From positions 806,001 through 870,000 of the forward strand of contig NZ_CP107796.1 in NCBI RefSeq assembly GCF_036345995.1: a DNA stretch of 64,000 bases. Reading direction: 5' to 3'. Each line of letters begins with the position of its first letter. Position 1 is the first letter of the stretch. This stretch comes from Streptomyces sp. NBC_00557. Its GTDB lineage: Bacteria > Actinomycetota > Actinomycetes > Streptomycetales > Streptomycetaceae. Of the stretch, positions 7,411 to 16,480 are shown one piece after another. The position numbers and the translations under genes were made by a program. The notes under the pieces are model-generated. The model made no database searches and was not told the DNA's origin. It saw nothing but the letters and a program-made list of their open reading frames with translations.

Positions 7411-9870
7411 TCAGCCGCCCGGTACCAGGTCCGCCCAGACCTGTTTGCCGCCGCTGACCGGGACCGTGCCCCAGGCCGCCGACACCGCCTCGACCAGGAG
7501 GATGCCGCGGCCGCCGGTGGCCTCCCAGCCGATGCTGGTGGGCTTGACGGGGCTGCGCGGGGAGGTGTCGGCGACGGCGAGGCGGAGGCGGTGGTTGACC
7601 AGGCTGAGGTCGAGGCGGACCTGGCCGCCGGTGTGCACGAGGGCGTTGGTGACCAGTTCGGAGACCACCAGCAGCGCCGCGTCCATGGTGTCCTGCGGAA
7701 CGCCCCAGGCGCGCAGGGTGCGCCGGGTGAAGCGGCGGGCGTGCCGGACCGCCTCCGGCACCCGCCACACCGTCCAGCTCTCCCGCAGCGGCCGTACGGC
7801 CATGCCGTCGTAGCGCATCAGGAGCAGGGCCACGTCGTCGTCCCGGTGGGCGCCGGTGAGCAGCGCGTCGGCGACCAGGCCGAGGTGGGCCGGGTCGGCG
7901 GTGGACAGTTCGCGCGCGAGCCGGTCCATGCCGACGTCGATGTCGGCGTCCGGGGACTCCACCAGGCCGTCGGTGGTGAGCGCGATCACCGTGCCGGGCA
8001 GCAGCCGCAGCGGGGTCATCGGGAAGTCGGCCTGGCCGAGCACGCCGAGCGGGGGCCCGCCCTCGGCCGCCATGATCTCGGTGGTGCCGTCCGGGTGGCG
8101 CAGCACGGGCTGCAGATGGCCGGCCCGTACGCACCAGGCGGTGCCCTGCTCCATGTCGACGTCGACGTAGGCGCAGGTGGCGAAGAGATCGGTCTCCATG
8201 TCCAGCAGCAGCCGGTTGGCGAGCGCGACGACCACGTCCGGCGCGTGGCCCTCGGCGGCGTAGGCGCGCAGCGCGGTGCGCATCTGGCCCATCAGGGTGG
8301 CGGCGCCCGCGTTGTGGCCCTGGACGTCGCCGATGACGAGGGCGACGTGGTGGTCGGCGAGCGGGATCACGTCGTACCAGTCGCCGCCGACCTGCAGTCC
8401 CTCGGTGGCGGGCAGATAGCGGGCGACGGCGACCGCGCCGGGCAGCCGGGGCAGGCGGCGCGGCAGCAGGGTGCGCTGGAGCATGCCGACGAGTTCGTGC
8501 TCGGCGTCGAAGGCGTGGGCGCGCAGCAGGGCCTGCCCGGCGAGCCCGGCGCAGGCGGTGAGCAGGGCGCGTTCGTCGGGGCTGAAGGGGTGCGGGCGGT
8601 CCCAGCCGATCAGGCAGGCGCCGGCCATGCGGCCGCCGGCGGGCAGCGGCAGCACCGCGAGGCCGCCGGGGCCGACGTCGGCGAGGGCGGGTTCCAGCGG
8701 GGTGCCGGCCGGCCAGATCCGGGCGCGGCCCTCGCGCAGCGCGGCGGCCAGCGTGGGCATGGCGCGCACCGGCGCGTCGGGCCACTCGGTGCGCCACTCG
8801 GTGCGCCACACCTCGGGCCACTGTTCGGGCTCGGGCGGGTCGAGGACGGTGACGACGAGCCGGTCGTTCTCCAGTTCGGCGAGCGCCAGCCGGTCGGCCT
8901 GCAGCGGTCCGCGCAGGGCGGCGACGACGGCCTTGCCGACGTCCTTGACGGTGGTGGCGGTGGCCAGGGCGGCGGCCAGGCGCTGCACCCGGGCCACGTC
9001 GGTGACGTCGGAGCGCAGGGTGGAGGCGTCGGCGACAGTGCCGACGAGCCGGGCGGGGCGGCCCTCGCCGCCGGGCACCAGCCGGCCGCGCAGCCGCAGC
9101 CAGCGGGGCGCGCCGGAGGGCTGCAGGATGCGGAACTCCAGCTCGCGCTCGCCGATCGACATGTGGTCGGCCTCGACCACGCTCATCAGCGCGGGCAGGT
9201 CCTCGGGGACGGTGAGCGAGAGCAGGGTCTCCACCCGGCCGTCGAAGTCGTCCCGGGTGAGCCCGCACAGCCGGAGGATGCCGTCGCCGACCTCGATCCG
9301 GCCGCTGTCCATGGCGAGGCTGAAGGCGTCCGGCGGCAGCTCGCCGCCCTCGCCGGCGAGGGCGGCCGGCAGGGGTACGGCGATCGCGCCGCAGATCAGC
9401 TCCAGGCAGGCGCGCTCGTCGGCGCCGAAGCCGCCGCCGTGTTCGCTGACGGCCAGCAGGCAGCCGCCGCCCGCCGGTCCGAGCGGCAGGACGGCCACGG
9501 AGAAGTCCGGGGACGGGGTGCGCCGGGCCTCGGGGCATTCGGCGACCTGCTCGGGGCCGAGCCAGCGCGGCCGCCCGGTGCGGTGGGCCTCGGCGACCGG
9601 GGAACCGCCGGTGGCCGGATAGCAGTCGCGCAGGCCGTACAGGGTGCGGGGCAGTCCCGCGGACTCCATGAGACACAGCTGGGCCGGGTCGTCGCCGGGT
9701 GTGTAGACACCGGCGAAGGCCGCTCTGGCGAACACCAGGGCCTGTTCGAGGATGCGGTGCAGCCGGTCCGGCGTGTCGGGCGCCGCGGTGAGCGCTTCCA
9801 GGGCGGCTCGGGCTCGCTCCGTCGTCGTCCGGCTGATCGCAGCGCCCTCGCTCCTCACCACGTTCGCCAT
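7411..9870 (-). CDS. SpoIIE-family protein phosphatase with GAF, PAS and anti-sigma-type ATPase domains
   Basis: An 819-residue multidomain signalling protein. In order: GAF-like region (about 1-190), PAS-like region (about 190-330, including RELEFRILQPSGAPRWLRLR), second GAF (about 330-500), PPM/SpoIIE phosphatase (VGGDWYDVIPL, VIGDVQGHNAGAATLMGQMR, DDDVALLL), and a C-terminal HATPase_c kinase of the RsbW type (SELVTNALVHTGG, GRGILLVEAVSAAWG). Such proteins typically act by partner switching on anti-sigma antagonists. A 12-base duplication gives the tandem RTEWRTEW near residue 370. It is divergent from amfT with a 194-base gap. MANVVRSEG at 9870 was chosen over longer frames that run back into the intergenic region. 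Confidence 0.9.
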   Translation of the reverse strand: MANVVRSEGAAISRTTTERARAALEALTAAPDTPDRLHRILEQALVFARAAFAGVYTPGDDPAQLCLMESAGLPRTLYGLRDCYPATGGSPVAEAHRTGRPRWLGPEQVAECPEARRTPSPDFSVAVLPLGPAGGGCLLAVSEHGGGFGADERACLELICGAIAVPLPAALAGEGGELPPDAFSLAMDSGRIEVGDGILRLCGLTRDDFDGRVETLLSLTVPEDLPALMSVVEADHMSIGERELEFRILQPSGAPRWLRLRGRLVPGGEGRPARLVGTVADASTLRSDVTDVARVQRLAAALATATTVKDVGKAVVAALRGPLQADRLALAELENDRLVVTVLDPPEPEQWPEVWRTEWRTEWPDAPVRAMPTLAAALREGRARIWPAGTPLEPALADVGPGGLAVLPLPAGGRMAGACLIGWDRPHPFSPDERALLTACAGLAGQALLRAHAFDAEHELVGMLQRTLLPRRLPRLPGAVAVARYLPATEGLQVGGDWYDVIPLADHHVALVIGDVQGHNAGAATLMGQMRTALRAYAAEGHAPDVVVALANRLLLDMETDLFATCAYVDVDMEQGTAWCVRAGHLQPVLRHPDGTTEIMAAEGGPPLGVLGQADFPMTPLRLLPGTVIALTTDGLVESPDADIDVGMDRLARELSTADPAHLGLVADALLTGAHRDDDVALLLMRYDGMAVRPLRESWTVWRVPEAVRHARRFTRRTLRAWGVPQDTMDAALLVVSELVTNALVHTGGQVRLDLSLVNHRLRLAVADTSPRSPVKPTSIGWEATGGRGILLVEAVSAAWGTVPVSGGKQVWADLVPGG

Positions 9871-10064
9871 TACAGCGCGTATGCGGCTCGTGCGCAGCCC
9901 CTGTGAAGGGCGCGGGTGTGTGGCGTGCCCTCCGCTCGAAAGCCGCCGAACACATCTTGACCCGTGAGTTCCGCACACCGACCTCGTGACAGACATGACT
10001 GTCCGCGACCGGCCGGCTCCTGCGAGTGTCGTCTGCGGCCACACCACGAAGGGGCGGGAGGGGC

Positions 10065-12674
10065 ATGGACAAGCGGTACGAGGTGTACGCGCTCGCCGAC
10101 GGGCACTTCTACGACACGCCCGACCGGCTCCCGGGAGCGGACGGCGCCCCGGCGCCGCAGTTCGCGACGGCGTGTCGCGCCGTCCCGGAGGGCTGGCGCG
10201 CGGCGCGCTCGGGCGACTGGCTGACGCTGACCCCGCTGGGCGCGGACGGCGCGCCGCTGCCGTCGCCGGCGCAGGGCTGGAAGATCCACTCCTCGGCGAC
10301 GGCCGCCAACGCCGACCGGGTCGCGGCCGTGGTGTGGGACTACTGCGTGCCGCGCCGGATTCCGTTCAAGTTCGTGCCGGGGCCGCATCTGCTGCACCTG
10401 CGCAACGCCAAGTACGCGGGCCGCGACACCAGCGGCAAGTTCGTCACCGTCTACCCCGCCGACGAGGAGCAGCTGCACCGGACCCTGCGGGAGCTGGGCG
10501 CGCTGCTGGAGGGCTTCGAGGGGCCGTACATCCTCACCGATCTGCGCTGGTGCGACGGCCCGCTCTACGTCCGCTACGGCGCCTTCGCCCGCCGGTACGT
10601 CGTCGACGAGCGCGGCTCGCTGGTCCCGGCGGTGGCCGACGGCGCGGGCCGGCTGGTGCCGGACCGGCGGGACCCGTCGTTCCAGGTGCCCGAGTGGGTG
10701 ACGCTGCCGGAGTTCCTGCGTCCGCATCTCGAGGCCCGCAACACCACGACGGTCGGCGACCTGCCGTACCGCATCGAGAAGGCGCTGCACTTCTCCAACG
10801 GCGGCGGCGTCTACGCCGGGACCGACACGCGGGACGGGCACCGGGTGGTGCTGAAGGAGGCCCGGCCGCACGCGGGGCTCGCCGCCGACGGCGCGGACGC
10901 GGTGACACGGCTGGAGCGGGAGAAGGCGGCGCTGGAGCGGGTCGCCGGGACCGGTGTGGTGCCCGAGGTGCGGGACTGGTTCACCCTCGGCGAGCACCGG
11001 TTCCTGGTCATGGACCACGTGGCGGGCCGCCCGCTCAACTCCTTCTTCGCCGAGCGGCATCCGCTGCTCACCCCCGACCCGGACCCGGCCGCGGTCGCCG
11101 CCTACACGGCCTGGGCGCTGCGGATCCACGCGGCGGTGGAGCGGGCGGTGGCGGCGGTGCACCAGCGCGGGCTGGTCTTCAACGACCTGCACGTCTTCAA
11201 CATCATGGTGGCCGAGGACGAACGGTCCGTGTACCTCATCGACTTCGAGGCCGCCGCCCCGGCCGCGGACAACGCCCGGCAGACCGTCGCCCACCCCGGC
11301 TTCTTCGCCCCGCCGGACCGGCGCGGCACGGACGTCGACCGCTATGCGCTGGCCTGTCTGCGGCTCGCCCTGTTCCTGCCGGTGACCACGCTGTTCGTGG
11401 TGGACCGGGGCAAGGCGGCGCACCTGGCGGAGGTGATCGCCCAGCAGTTCCCGGACGTGCCGCGGGCCTTCCTGGACGAGGCGGTCGCGGAGATCACCCG
11501 GGACACGCCCCGCACCGCGGCCCGGCCGCCGGTGGTGCCCGGCGACTGGCCGTACAGCCGGGACTCGATGGCGAAGGCGATCCTCGCCTCCGCCACCCCG
11601 GAACGCGACGACCGGCTCTTCCCCGGGGACATCGCCCAGTTCGCCGACGGCGGCGGCCTCGGCCTCGCCCATGGCGCGGCCGGTGTCCTCTACGCCCTCC
11701 AGGCCTCCGGGTGCGGCCGGTACGACGAGGGCGAACGCTGGCTGCTGGACCGTACCGCCCCGCCGCCGCCCGGCACCCCGCTCGGCCTGTACGACGGCCT
11801 CGCGGGCGTCGCCCTGGTGCTGGACCGGCTCGGGCACCGGCAGCGGGCGCTGGACCTGATCGACGGCATTCTGCGGGAGAACTGGCGCAGCCTCGCCTCC
11901 GACCTGCACGGCGGTCTCGCCGGGCTCGGCCTGGTCCTCGGCCGGCTCGCGGAGACCACCGGCGAGCCGGCCCTGCGGGAACACGCCGCCGACGCCGCCG
12001 GCATCCTGCTGCGGCGGCTGGCGGAACCGGCGCAGGACGGCCCGCGCCGGCGCGCCGGGCTGCTGCGCGGCGCGAGCGGTCCCGCGCTGTTCCTGATCCG
12101 GTGGTACGAGCAGACCGGCGAGGAGCGCTGGCTGACCGCGGCGGGCGAGGCGCTCCGCCGGGACCTGGACCGCTGCGTGACCCAGGAGGCGGGCGGCGGT
12201 CTGGAGGTGGACGAGGGCTGGCGGACGCTGCCCTACCTCGGCGACGGCAGCGTGGGCATCGGACTCGTCCTGGACGACTACCTGGCGCACGCGGCAGGCG
12301 GCACCGAGGAGTTCGAACGCGCCCGGGCCGGCATCCTCACCGCCGCCACCTCCCGCTTCTACGCCCAGCCCGGCCTCTTCCAGGGCCGCGCCGGGATGAT
12401 CCTGCACCTCGCCCGCAGCACCGCGCCGGGCGCCGGACCCGCGCGGCTGGAGCAGCAGATCGCGGGGCTCGGCTGGTTCGCCATGGACTACCAGGGCCAA
12501 CTGGCGTTCCCCGGGCACCAGATGATGCGGCTCTCCATGGACCTCGCCACCGGCACGGCAGGCTGCCTGCTCGCGCTCGCCGCGGCCCGCGACGACGCCC
12601 GCACCGCGCACCTGCCCTTCCTGCCGCCGCCACCGGCGGCCCACACACGCGGCTCCGCACCGACGGAGCCGTGA
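10065..12674 (+). CDS. amfT: Class III lanthipeptide synthetase (LanKC), SapB/AmfS type
   Basis: The 869-residue cytoplasmic enzyme dehydrates Ser/Thr and cyclises the AmfS precursor. Its N-terminal lyase-like region (about 1-230) is followed by a Ser/Thr-kinase-like domain (about 230-480) with GGGVYAGT, the Lys in VVLKEARP, the catalytic loop FNDLHVFNIM and LIDFEA, and then a LanC-like cyclase (about 530-850) with Gly-rich repeats such as DLHGGLAGLGL and FQGRAGMILHLA. The Cys-Cys-His zinc ligands of true LanC proteins are not seen, as expected for class III. GGGAGGGG precedes the ATG. It heads the amfTSBA operon; in Streptomyces the product is a surfactant for aerial growth. Confidence 0.94.
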   Translation: MDKRYEVYALADGHFYDTPDRLPGADGAPAPQFATACRAVPEGWRAARSGDWLTLTPLGADGAPLPSPAQGWKIHSSATAANADRVAAVVWDYCVPRRIPFKFVPGPHLLHLRNAKYAGRDTSGKFVTVYPADEEQLHRTLRELGALLEGFEGPYILTDLRWCDGPLYVRYGAFARRYVVDERGSLVPAVADGAGRLVPDRRDPSFQVPEWVTLPEFLRPHLEARNTTTVGDLPYRIEKALHFSNGGGVYAGTDTRDGHRVVLKEARPHAGLAADGADAVTRLEREKAALERVAGTGVVPEVRDWFTLGEHRFLVMDHVAGRPLNSFFAERHPLLTPDPDPAAVAAYTAWALRIHAAVERAVAAVHQRGLVFNDLHVFNIMVAEDERSVYLIDFEAAAPAADNARQTVAHPGFFAPPDRRGTDVDRYALACLRLALFLPVTTLFVVDRGKAAHLAEVIAQQFPDVPRAFLDEAVAEITRDTPRTAARPPVVPGDWPYSRDSMAKAILASATPERDDRLFPGDIAQFADGGGLGLAHGAAGVLYALQASGCGRYDEGERWLLDRTAPPPPGTPLGLYDGLAGVALVLDRLGHRQRALDLIDGILRENWRSLASDLHGGLAGLGLVLGRLAETTGEPALREHAADAAGILLRRLAEPAQDGPRRRAGLLRGASGPALFLIRWYEQTGEERWLTAAGEALRRDLDRCVTQEAGGGLEVDEGWRTLPYLGDGSVGIGLVLDDYLAHAAGGTEEFERARAGILTAATSRFYAQPGLFQGRAGMILHLARSTAPGAGPARLEQQIAGLGWFAMDYQGQLAFPGHQMMRLSMDLATGTAGCLLALAAARDDARTAHLPFLPPPPAAHTRGSAPTEP

Positions 12675-12710
12675 CACCACCTCCGTCCCCAACGAGGAAA
12701 GGACAACGCC

Positions 12711-12824
12711 ATGGCACTGCTCGACCTGCAGACCCTCGAGTCCGAGGAGCACCACCACACCGGCGCGAGCACCGCGAGCCTGCTCTCCTGTGTGTCCGCG
12801 GCGAGCGTTCTGCTCTGCCTCTGA
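12711..12824 (+). CDS. amfS: Class III lanthipeptide precursor, SapB/AmfS type
   Basis: A 37-codon gene 36 bases after amfT, with AGGAAAGGA before the ATG. The leader starts MALLDLQTLE, the LLDLQ motif shared by AmfS/RamS-type precursors and recognised by LanKC enzymes, and then has an unusual HHH. The C-terminal core holds two matching ring motifs, S-T-A-S-L-L-S-C and S-A-A-S-V-L-L-C, i.e. Ser-x2-Ser-x3-Cys twice, which class III enzymes turn into lanthionine or labionin rings. Only one residue (Leu) follows the last Cys. The product is expected to be a hydrophobic two-ring peptide secreted to aid aerial mycelium formation. Confidence 0.93.
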   Translation: MALLDLQTLESEEHHHTGASTASLLSCVSAASVLLCL

Positions 12825-12842
12825 CCCCACGTCGGCACTGAC

Positions 12843-12886
12843 GGCTCCGGGCGACGCCTCCCTGCGTGGGGGCGCCGTCCGGAGCC
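12843..12886 (+). terminator. GC hairpin after amfS, probable attenuator
   Basis: GGCTCCGG (12843-12850) pairs with CCGGAGCC (12879-12886), and the inner arms GCGACGCC and GGCGCCGT extend the stem to about 16 pairs with one mismatch and one G-U. It lies between amfS and the transporter genes. A partial terminator or 3' stabiliser here would give more precursor mRNA than transporter mRNA; that role is inferred. Confidence 0.6.
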
Positions 12887-12964
12887 TGTCCGGCTGGGCC
12901 CGGCGGCAGCGGCCGCCCATGACAGCCGTGCCGGTTCCGTCCGACCCCAGCGAGGCCGCAGCCG

Positions 12965-14680
12965 ATGAACTCCTCCTCCATAAGGGCCACTTCCGCAGCC
13001 GGCCGTGAACTGTCGCGGGCGGTGCTGCGGCAGGGCGGCGTCCGCTGTGCCGCGCTGTGCGCCGTGAGCACGGCGGCCACCGCCGCCGGTCTGCTGCTGC
13101 CCGCCCTGCTCGGACACACCCTGGACCTACTGCTGGCGCGCGCCCCGGCCGCGCGCTGGGTCGGCTGCTGTGCCGGCGTCGTCCTGCTGCTCACCGTGCT
13201 GGACGGCTGCGCCGGGGTGCTCACCGGCACCGCCGACGCGCACGCCACCGCATGGCTGCGCCGCGATCTCACCGGGCACGTCCTGGCGCTGGGCCCGCGC
13301 GCCCTGGCCCGGTTCGGGGCCGGTGATCTGGTGGCACGGCTGGTCGGCAACGCCGCGCAGGCCGGGACGGCGCCGGGTGCGCTGGCCGCGTCGCTCGCCG
13401 CGCTCGCCGGGCCCGTCGGGGGCGTGGTGGCGCTCGGTCTCATCGACCCGTGGCTGGCGGCCGTGTTCCTCGCCGGGGCGCCGGTCCTGGCCCTGCTGCT
13501 GCGTGCGTTCGCCCGGGACACGTCGGCGTGCGTGGCCGACTACCAGCGGGCGCAGGGCCGGATCGCCGGGGCGCTGGCGGAGGCGGTCGAAGGCTTCCGT
13601 ACGATCCGGGCCGCGGGCGCCGAACGGCGCGAGACCGCCCGCGTGCTGGCGCCACTGCCCGAACTGTCGCGCGCCGGGCACCGCATGTGGCGGGTGCAGG
13701 GGCGGGCCGCCGCCCAGGCGGTCGTCGTGGCGCCGCTGCTGAACCTGGGCGTGCTGGCGGTGGCCGGACTCCTGCTGGCCCGGCACCGCCTGTCGGTGGG
13801 CGAGGTGCTGGCCGCCTCCCGGTACGCGGTGCTCGCCACGGGCGTGGGCACGCTGGTCGGGCAGCTGGCGGCGCTGGCGCGGGCCCGTGCGGCGACCGGC
13901 CGGCTCGCCGAGGTGCGCGCCGTGCCCGCGCCCGCACACGGCACCCGCCGCCTGCCGCCGGGCAACGGGCGGCTGGAGCTGCGCGCGGTGACCGCACGCC
14001 GGGGCGGGCGAACCGTCCTGGACGGCGTCGACCTGGTCGTCCCGGGCGGCACCAGCCTCGCGGTGGTCGGCCGCTCCGGCGCCGGGAAGTCGCTGCTCGC
14101 GGCGCTCGCCGGGCGGCTCGCCGACCCCGACGCGGGAGAGGTCCTCCTCGACGGCGTACCACTGCGCGACCTGCGCCACGCCGAGCTGCGCGACGCCGTC
14201 GCCTACGCCTTCGAGCGGCCCGCCCTGCTGGGCGGCACCGTCGAGGACACGATCGCCTTCGGCCGCACGCCCGCCGGCCCGGCCGCCGTCCGCTCCGCCG
14301 CGCGGCGTGCCCGGGCCGACGACTTCGTACGGCGCCTCCCCGACGGCTACCGCACCCGCGTCGCCGACGCGCCCCGCTCCGGCGGCGAGACGCAACGCCT
14401 CGGCCTGGCCCGCGCGTTCGCCCACAGCGGCCGTCTGCTCGTCCTCGACGACGCCCTGTCCAGCCTCGACACCGTCACCGAACACCACATCACCCGGACC
14501 CTGTTGTCCCCGGATCCCGGACGCACCCGGCTCCTGATCGCCCACCGCGCCTCGACGGCGGCCCACGCGGACCGCGTCGCCTGGCTGGACGCGGGCCGCG
14601 TCAGGGCGCTCGGCAGCCACCGGGAGCTGTGGCAGGACGCGGGGTACCGGGCGGTGTTCGGCGAGGCGGGCGGCGGCTGA
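12965..14680 (+). CDS. amfB: ABC transporter, fused permease and ATPase, of the lanthipeptide cluster
   Basis: A 571-residue half-transporter with six predicted membrane helices (about 30-300) and a C-terminal nucleotide-binding domain (about 330-560). Seen: Walker A GRSGAGKS, signature RSGGETQRLGLARA, Walker B LLVLDDALSSLD with Asp where many exporters have the catalytic Glu, and H-loop IAHRAS. It probably pairs with the next gene product to export the matured AmfS peptide. The position after the precursor gene matches amfB/ramA in known SapB-type clusters. ATG at 12965 follows a Pro/Ala-rich untranslated stretch. Confidence 0.88.
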   Translation: MNSSSIRATSAAGRELSRAVLRQGGVRCAALCAVSTAATAAGLLLPALLGHTLDLLLARAPAARWVGCCAGVVLLLTVLDGCAGVLTGTADAHATAWLRRDLTGHVLALGPRALARFGAGDLVARLVGNAAQAGTAPGALAASLAALAGPVGGVVALGLIDPWLAAVFLAGAPVLALLLRAFARDTSACVADYQRAQGRIAGALAEAVEGFRTIRAAGAERRETARVLAPLPELSRAGHRMWRVQGRAAAQAVVVAPLLNLGVLAVAGLLLARHRLSVGEVLAASRYAVLATGVGTLVGQLAALARARAATGRLAEVRAVPAPAHGTRRLPPGNGRLELRAVTARRGGRTVLDGVDLVVPGGTSLAVVGRSGAGKSLLAALAGRLADPDAGEVLLDGVPLRDLRHAELRDAVAYAFERPALLGGTVEDTIAFGRTPAGPAAVRSAARRARADDFVRRLPDGYRTRVADAPRSGGETQRLGLARAFAHSGRLLVLDDALSSLDTVTEHHITRTLLSPDPGRTRLLIAHRASTAAHADRVAWLDAGRVRALGSHRELWQDAGYRAVFGEAGGG

Positions 14681-14755
14681 CACGCGCGGTCGCGAGCCGC
14701 CGTGCGTACCCGGCAGGCCACGCACCGACCTGTCCCGAGGGGGGAGTTGACTCAC

Positions 14756-16480
14756 ATGGCCGACGCCGGACGCCCAGCCGGACGCAAGGCCGCGCCTCCG
14801 GCCGCCGCACGCCGGGCGCCGGTCCGCGGCCACGCACACCGGTTCCTGCGGGAGCGGTGGCGGGTGCTGGTCCGGCTGGGGGCGTGGTCCGTGCTGGAGG
14901 CGGGGCAGACCTTCGTGCTCGGGTACGCCCTCGCGCGGGCGCTGGACGCGGGGTTCCTGGCCGGGGACGCGCGGACCGGGCTGCTGTGGCTGGGGGCGGC
15001 GGGGCTCGCCGTGGGCGCCGGGGCGTTCGGGACGGGGCGGGTGTACGGCGTGGTCGCCGCGCTGGTGGAGCCGGCCCGGGACCACCTGGTCACGGCGGTG
15101 GCCGAGCGCGGGGTGCGGGAGGCGGACTCCGGCGCGCTGTCCGGGCTCACCCAGCAGGTGGAGATCGCCCGGGACACGTTCGCCGGTGTGGTGCTGGTGT
15201 CGCGTTCGTTCCTGTTCACCGCCGCCGGCGCCCTGATCGGCCTGTTCTCGCTGGCCCCGCTGCTGCTGGCGGTCGTGCTGCCCCCGCTGCTCGCCGGGAC
15301 GGCCCTGTTCGCCGCGACGCTGCGCCCGCTGGCCCGCCGTCAGGAGGCCTTCCTCACCGCCGACGAGGAGCTGGCCCAGGAACTGGGCGCCGTGGTCCCG
15401 GCGCTGCGTGACGTCACCGCGGCCGGCGCCGAGGAACGCGTCGCCGCCGCCCTCGCCCGGCGCACCGGCGCGGAACTGCGCTCCGCCCGCGCCCTGGCCC
15501 GGTGGAGCGCGACCCGGGTGGCCGCCCTCGCGCTGGGCGGCGAACTCCCCGCGGTGCTGCTGCTGGTGACGGCCCCGTGGCTGCTCGGCCGCGGCGTGAC
15601 CCCGGGAGCCCTGGTGGGGGCGCTGACCTACGTCACCCAGTCCCTGCTCCCCGCCCTCGCCCACCTGGTCCACGGCCTGGGCGCCAGCGGCGCACGCCTG
15701 ACGGTGGTGCTGCGCCGCCTCCTGCCCCCGCGCTCCGAGGGGCCCGGGACCGCGGTCGTCGGCGGCGTCGCCTCGCCGAACGCGCCGGACACCGCCCTCT
15801 CGCTCACCTCGGTGACCTTCGCCTACGGCCCCGCGAGCGAACCCGTGCTGAAGGACCTCGACCTCACGCTTCCCTCCGGCGCGCACCTGGCGGTCGTGGG
15901 CCCCAGCGGGATCGGCAAGTCGACGCTCACCGCGCTGATCTCCGGCCTGCTCGTCCCCCAGCACGGCACCGTCCAGGCGTGCCCCGCCGTGCTCATCCCG
16001 CAGGAGGCCTACGTCCACACCGGCACCCTGGCCGAGAACCTGGCCCTGCACCGCCAGGGCCAGGTACCGGAGCCGGAGCTCCTCGCCGCCGCCGACGCGG
16101 TCGGCCTGACGCCCCTGCTGCGGCGCCTCGGCGGACCCGGCGCCCCCGTCGACCCCGCGCGGCTGTCCGCGGGCGAGCGCCAGCTCGTCGCGCTGACCCG
16201 CGCCTACCTCTCCCCCGCCCCGCTGGCCCTGCTGGACGAGGCGACCTGCCATCTCGACCCGGAGGCCGAGGCGCGGGCCGAGCGGGCCTTCGCGGCGCGC
16301 CCGGGCGGCACCCTGATCGTCGTCGCGCACCGGATCAGCTCCGCCCGCCGCGCCGGCCGCGTCCTGGTCATGGACGGCGCGCGCACCGCCTGCGGCACTC
16401 ACGAGGAGCTGCTGCGCACATCGGCCCTGTACCGGGACCTGGCGGGCCGCTGGACGAGCCCTGCCCCGCTGCCCCGCTGA
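14756..16480 (+). CDS. amfA: ABC transporter, fused permease and ATPase, second half
   Basis: A 574-residue half-transporter with a membrane domain at about 30-310 and an ATPase domain at about 345-565. Walker A is GPSGIGKST, the signature is degenerate (RLSAGERQLVALTRA), Walker B is LALLDEATCHLD with the catalytic Glu, and the H-loop is VVAHRIS. With AmfB's Asp in Walker B, the pair would form a heterodimer with one standard and one altered site. GGGGAG upstream supports ATG 14756 rather than the frame start at 14702. Its stop abuts the convergent amfR stop with no spacer. Confidence 0.88.
   Translation: MADAGRPAGRKAAPPAAARRAPVRGHAHRFLRERWRVLVRLGAWSVLEAGQTFVLGYALARALDAGFLAGDARTGLLWLGAAGLAVGAGAFGTGRVYGVVAALVEPARDHLVTAVAERGVREADSGALSGLTQQVEIARDTFAGVVLVSRSFLFTAAGALIGLFSLAPLLLAVVLPPLLAGTALFAATLRPLARRQEAFLTADEELAQELGAVVPALRDVTAAGAEERVAAALARRTGAELRSARALARWSATRVAALALGGELPAVLLLVTAPWLLGRGVTPGALVGALTYVTQSLLPALAHLVHGLGASGARLTVVLRRLLPPRSEGPGTAVVGGVASPNAPDTALSLTSVTFAYGPASEPVLKDLDLTLPSGAHLAVVGPSGIGKSTLTALISGLLVPQHGTVQACPAVLIPQEAYVHTGTLAENLALHRQGQVPEPELLAAADAVGLTPLLRRLGGPGAPVDPARLSAGERQLVALTRAYLSPAPLALLDEATCHLDPEAEARAERAFAARPGGTLIVVAHRISSARRAGRVLVMDGARTACGTHEELLRTSALYRDLAGRWTSPAPLPR

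Noticed and set aside
9957..9985. TTGACC at 9957 as the -35 of an amfT promoter
   Set aside because: No acceptable -10 sequence lies 16-19 bases downstream, and the operon is expected to need the AmfR activator, so the start cannot be placed from sequence alone.
9870..12920. A 1016-codon open frame on the minus strand opposite amfT
   Set aside because: Typical antisense shadow of a GC-rich gene: Arg/Gly/Pro/Val-rich, no domains, no ribosome site, while the plus strand encodes a clear LanKC enzyme.
13127..16402. A 1091-codon minus-strand frame opposite both amf transporter genes
   Set aside because: Low-complexity Gln/Gly/Arg-rich translation opposite two genes with complete ABC motifs.
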